Source of the DNA: Gammaproteobacteria bacterium
GTDB taxonomy: Bacteria > Pseudomonadota > Gammaproteobacteria > Competibacterales > Competibacteraceae
Assembly: GCA_003562535.1 (NCBI GenBank)
Contig: PWUP01000245.1
Span: 1-32,963, forward strand
Reading direction: 5' to 3'
Length of the DNA stretch: 32,963 bases
Under the pieces are notes generated by a model. It was not told the DNA's origin and searched no databases. It was given only the letters and a program-made list of their open reading frames with translations. The translations under genes and the position numbers were made by a program. Of this stretch, positions 31,631 to 32,963 are shown piece after piece; the first letter of the stretch is position 1, and the number at the start of each line of letters is the position of its first letter.

Positions 31631-32963
31631 CTAAGAACGATACAGTGCTTGGGTTAAGGCAACATCTCGCTGATAAATATCATCATTAAAATGCACCTTG
31701 CCGTGCTCATCGACCCAGGCCGTCCAGTAGAATAAATGCACGGCTATAGGTTCAGTGAGGTTGACGCGCCGTTCACGGGTTTGCTGCATGGCGACAGTGA
31801 TGCGTTCCGCTGACCAGTTACCTTGATCACGTAATAAATATTCCGCCAGCTCAACCGGTGCATCGGTACGCACACACCCTGAACTCACAGCGCGCTGGGA
31901 TCGGTTAAACAGAGAACGTCCTGGGGTATCATGGATGTAGACATTATGCTCATTGGGAAACATAAATTTAACCCCTCCCAAGGCATTGCGTGGGCCGGGA
32001 TCTTGGCGCAGGGTAAAATTGAAATTGCGAGCGTTCACGGCTGACCAATCCACTGTCGTGGGGTCAACTTGCTGACCTTGCGAAAAAATGCGGATGCGCT
32101 CGGCTTGTAAGGCATTAGGATCACGTTGCAATAAGGGCAATTTATCGCGCACCGCGATAGAACGCGGAATATGCCAGAAGGGACTGAACACCAGATAACT
32201 CATCTGATCCGTGAATACCGGCGTCGCCCGACTGCGCTGACCCACCACCACACGTGAATCGATGAGGGTTTGCCCCTGCTCGATCACCCACATCCGCTGC
32301 GCCGGAATATTCACTAAAATATAGCGCTGCCCCAAATCTTCAGGCAACCAGCGCAAACGCTCTAAGTTGATTTCCAGTTGCTCAATTCGTGTGCTAATCG
32401 GCACATTTAATGCGCTTAGGGTTTGCGGGCCGACGATACCATCGACGGCCAGACCATGCCGGGTTTGAAACCGCCGCACCGCTTGTTCCAATTCGGCATC
32501 GAACAACTGCGCTGGTGTCACCTGACGATCCTGACTATTAAGATCACCGCTGACTTGCAAGCGTTTGCGCAACGCCACCACCCGAGCATTATGACTGCCC
32601 CGCTCCAAACGCTGCCCTACAGGTACGGTTGGCCACCCTCCCGCCTCGGCCAAATGCCGATAATCCGCCAAAGCTTGGCGCAGAGCGGCATAAGCCGGAT
32701 AAGGTGATGATAAACGTCCTAGCGTCTGATCAATATCACGTTGTTCTATGGCTTCGGTCAACACACTGGCTAAATCGACACGGCGTGGTGACAAGCCCCA
32801 GTTATCATGGACTCGCCGTGGATCGAGACGCCCTACCGATATATGTTGCGCATAGGTTAAAAAGGCATCGCTGAGTAATAACTCCATATCGGCAAGCTGG
32901 CGCACCGTGGGTTCATAAGCAATGCGCAGACTCCGTAAATGCTGCTGCAATTCCGCACGGTGA
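31631..32963 (-). CDS. L,D-transpeptidase, LdtD/YcbB type (N-terminus cut by window edge)
   Basis: At least 443 residues are present, and the frame is open through the right edge, so the track's TTG start at 32950 is not real. The order of parts is YcbB-like: a helical N-terminal region (ADMELLLSDAFLTYAQHISVG), a peptidoglycan-binding domain (AVRRFQTRHGLAVDGIVGPQTL) and a YkuD catalytic domain. The catalytic domain runs from YILVNIPAQRMWVIEQG and FSPFWHIPRSIAVRDKLP to IHDTPGRSLFNR and RAVSSGCVRTD, which holds the nucleophilic cysteine. SSGC in place of SHGC is normal for this subfamily. It makes 3-3 cross-links in murein in the periplasm. The signal peptide is outside the window. Confidence 0.92.
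   Translation of the reverse strand, partial: HRAELQQHLRSLRIAYEPTVRQLADMELLLSDAFLTYAQHISVGRLDPRRVHDNWGLSPRRVDLASVLTEAIEQRDIDQTLGRLSSPYPAYAALRQALADYRHLAEAGGWPTVPVGQRLERGSHNARVVALRKRLQVSGDLNSQDRQVTPAQLFDAELEQAVRRFQTRHGLAVDGIVGPQTLSALNVPISTRIEQLEINLERLRWLPEDLGQRYILVNIPAQRMWVIEQGQTLIDSRVVVGQRSRATPVFTDQMSYLVFSPFWHIPRSIAVRDKLPLLQRDPNALQAERIRIFSQGQQVDPTTVDWSAVNARNFNFTLRQDPGPRNALGGVKFMFPNEHNVYIHDTPGRSLFNRSQRAVSSGCVRTDAPVELAEYLLRDQGNWSAERITVAMQQTRERRVNLTEPIAVHLFYWTAWVDEHGKVHFNDDIYQRDVALTQALYRS

Overview
The window reads as an ordinary chromosomal segment of a gammaproteobacterium. The evidence is the fabA-fabB pair, an LpxL-type lipid A acyltransferase, oligopeptidase A (prlC/opdA), the purM-purN-DUF3108 order, and the mnmE-yidC-yidD-rnpA-rpmH cluster. 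No phage, integrase, transposase, CRISPR array, tRNA or rRNA gene was recognised. The genus cannot be fixed from sequence alone. An ERG9-like squalene synthase and glycogen/trehalose genes would fit a methylotroph-like or glycogen-storing lineage, but that is only a guess.

Layout. 1-390: the 3' end of an RND efflux pump gene and a small two-helix membrane protein. 567-5380 (+): glgX, treZ and panC, tightly packed. 5465-6421 (+): a stand-alone amidoligase-family gene converging on mnmE. 6423-10148 (-): rpmH-rnpA-yidD-yidC-mnmE, with overlapping or nearly overlapping ends. 10295-12808 (+): an 837-codon ORF joining a complete CpdA-like metallophosphoesterase to a complete acetolactate synthase large subunit; this is the most unusual object in the window. 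It sits where dnaA is usually found next to rpmH in this class. 12904-16571 (+): rdgB, a D-lactate dehydrogenase-like flavoprotein, birA without its DNA-binding domain, and coaX. 16572-16829: a cluster of short palindromic dispersed repeats, the last of which runs into the 3' end of an fmdB-like gene. 17349-19016 (+): a secreted pentapeptide-repeat protein followed 3 nt later by lpxL. 19037-24869 (-): opdA, tatD, squalene synthase, a cold-shock protein with a strong terminator, and pyruvate kinase. 24981-26270 (+): glgC, divergent from pyk. 26278-31535 (-): a nearly gapless run read as vut(yhhQ)-fabA-fabB-small membrane protein-Lrp/AsnC ligand-binding domain protein-purM-purN-DUF3108. 31631-end (-): an LdtD/YcbB-type L,D-transpeptidase cut by the window edge.

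How they work together. GlgC makes ADP-glucose for glycogen. GlgX debranches glycogen, and TreZ releases trehalose from maltooligosyl-trehalose, although treY is not in view. PanC and CoaX serve coenzyme A synthesis, BirA charges acetyl-CoA carboxylase, and FabA/FabB then make unsaturated fatty acids. LpxL and LdtD act on the envelope. PurM and PurN are two steps of purine synthesis. YidC and YidD insert membrane proteins, and RnpA, MnmE and RpmH serve tRNA and ribosome function.

Start codons were adjusted from the ORF track where homology, Shine-Dalgarno spacing or a promoter argued for it. No gene-free stretch exceeds 300 bases.
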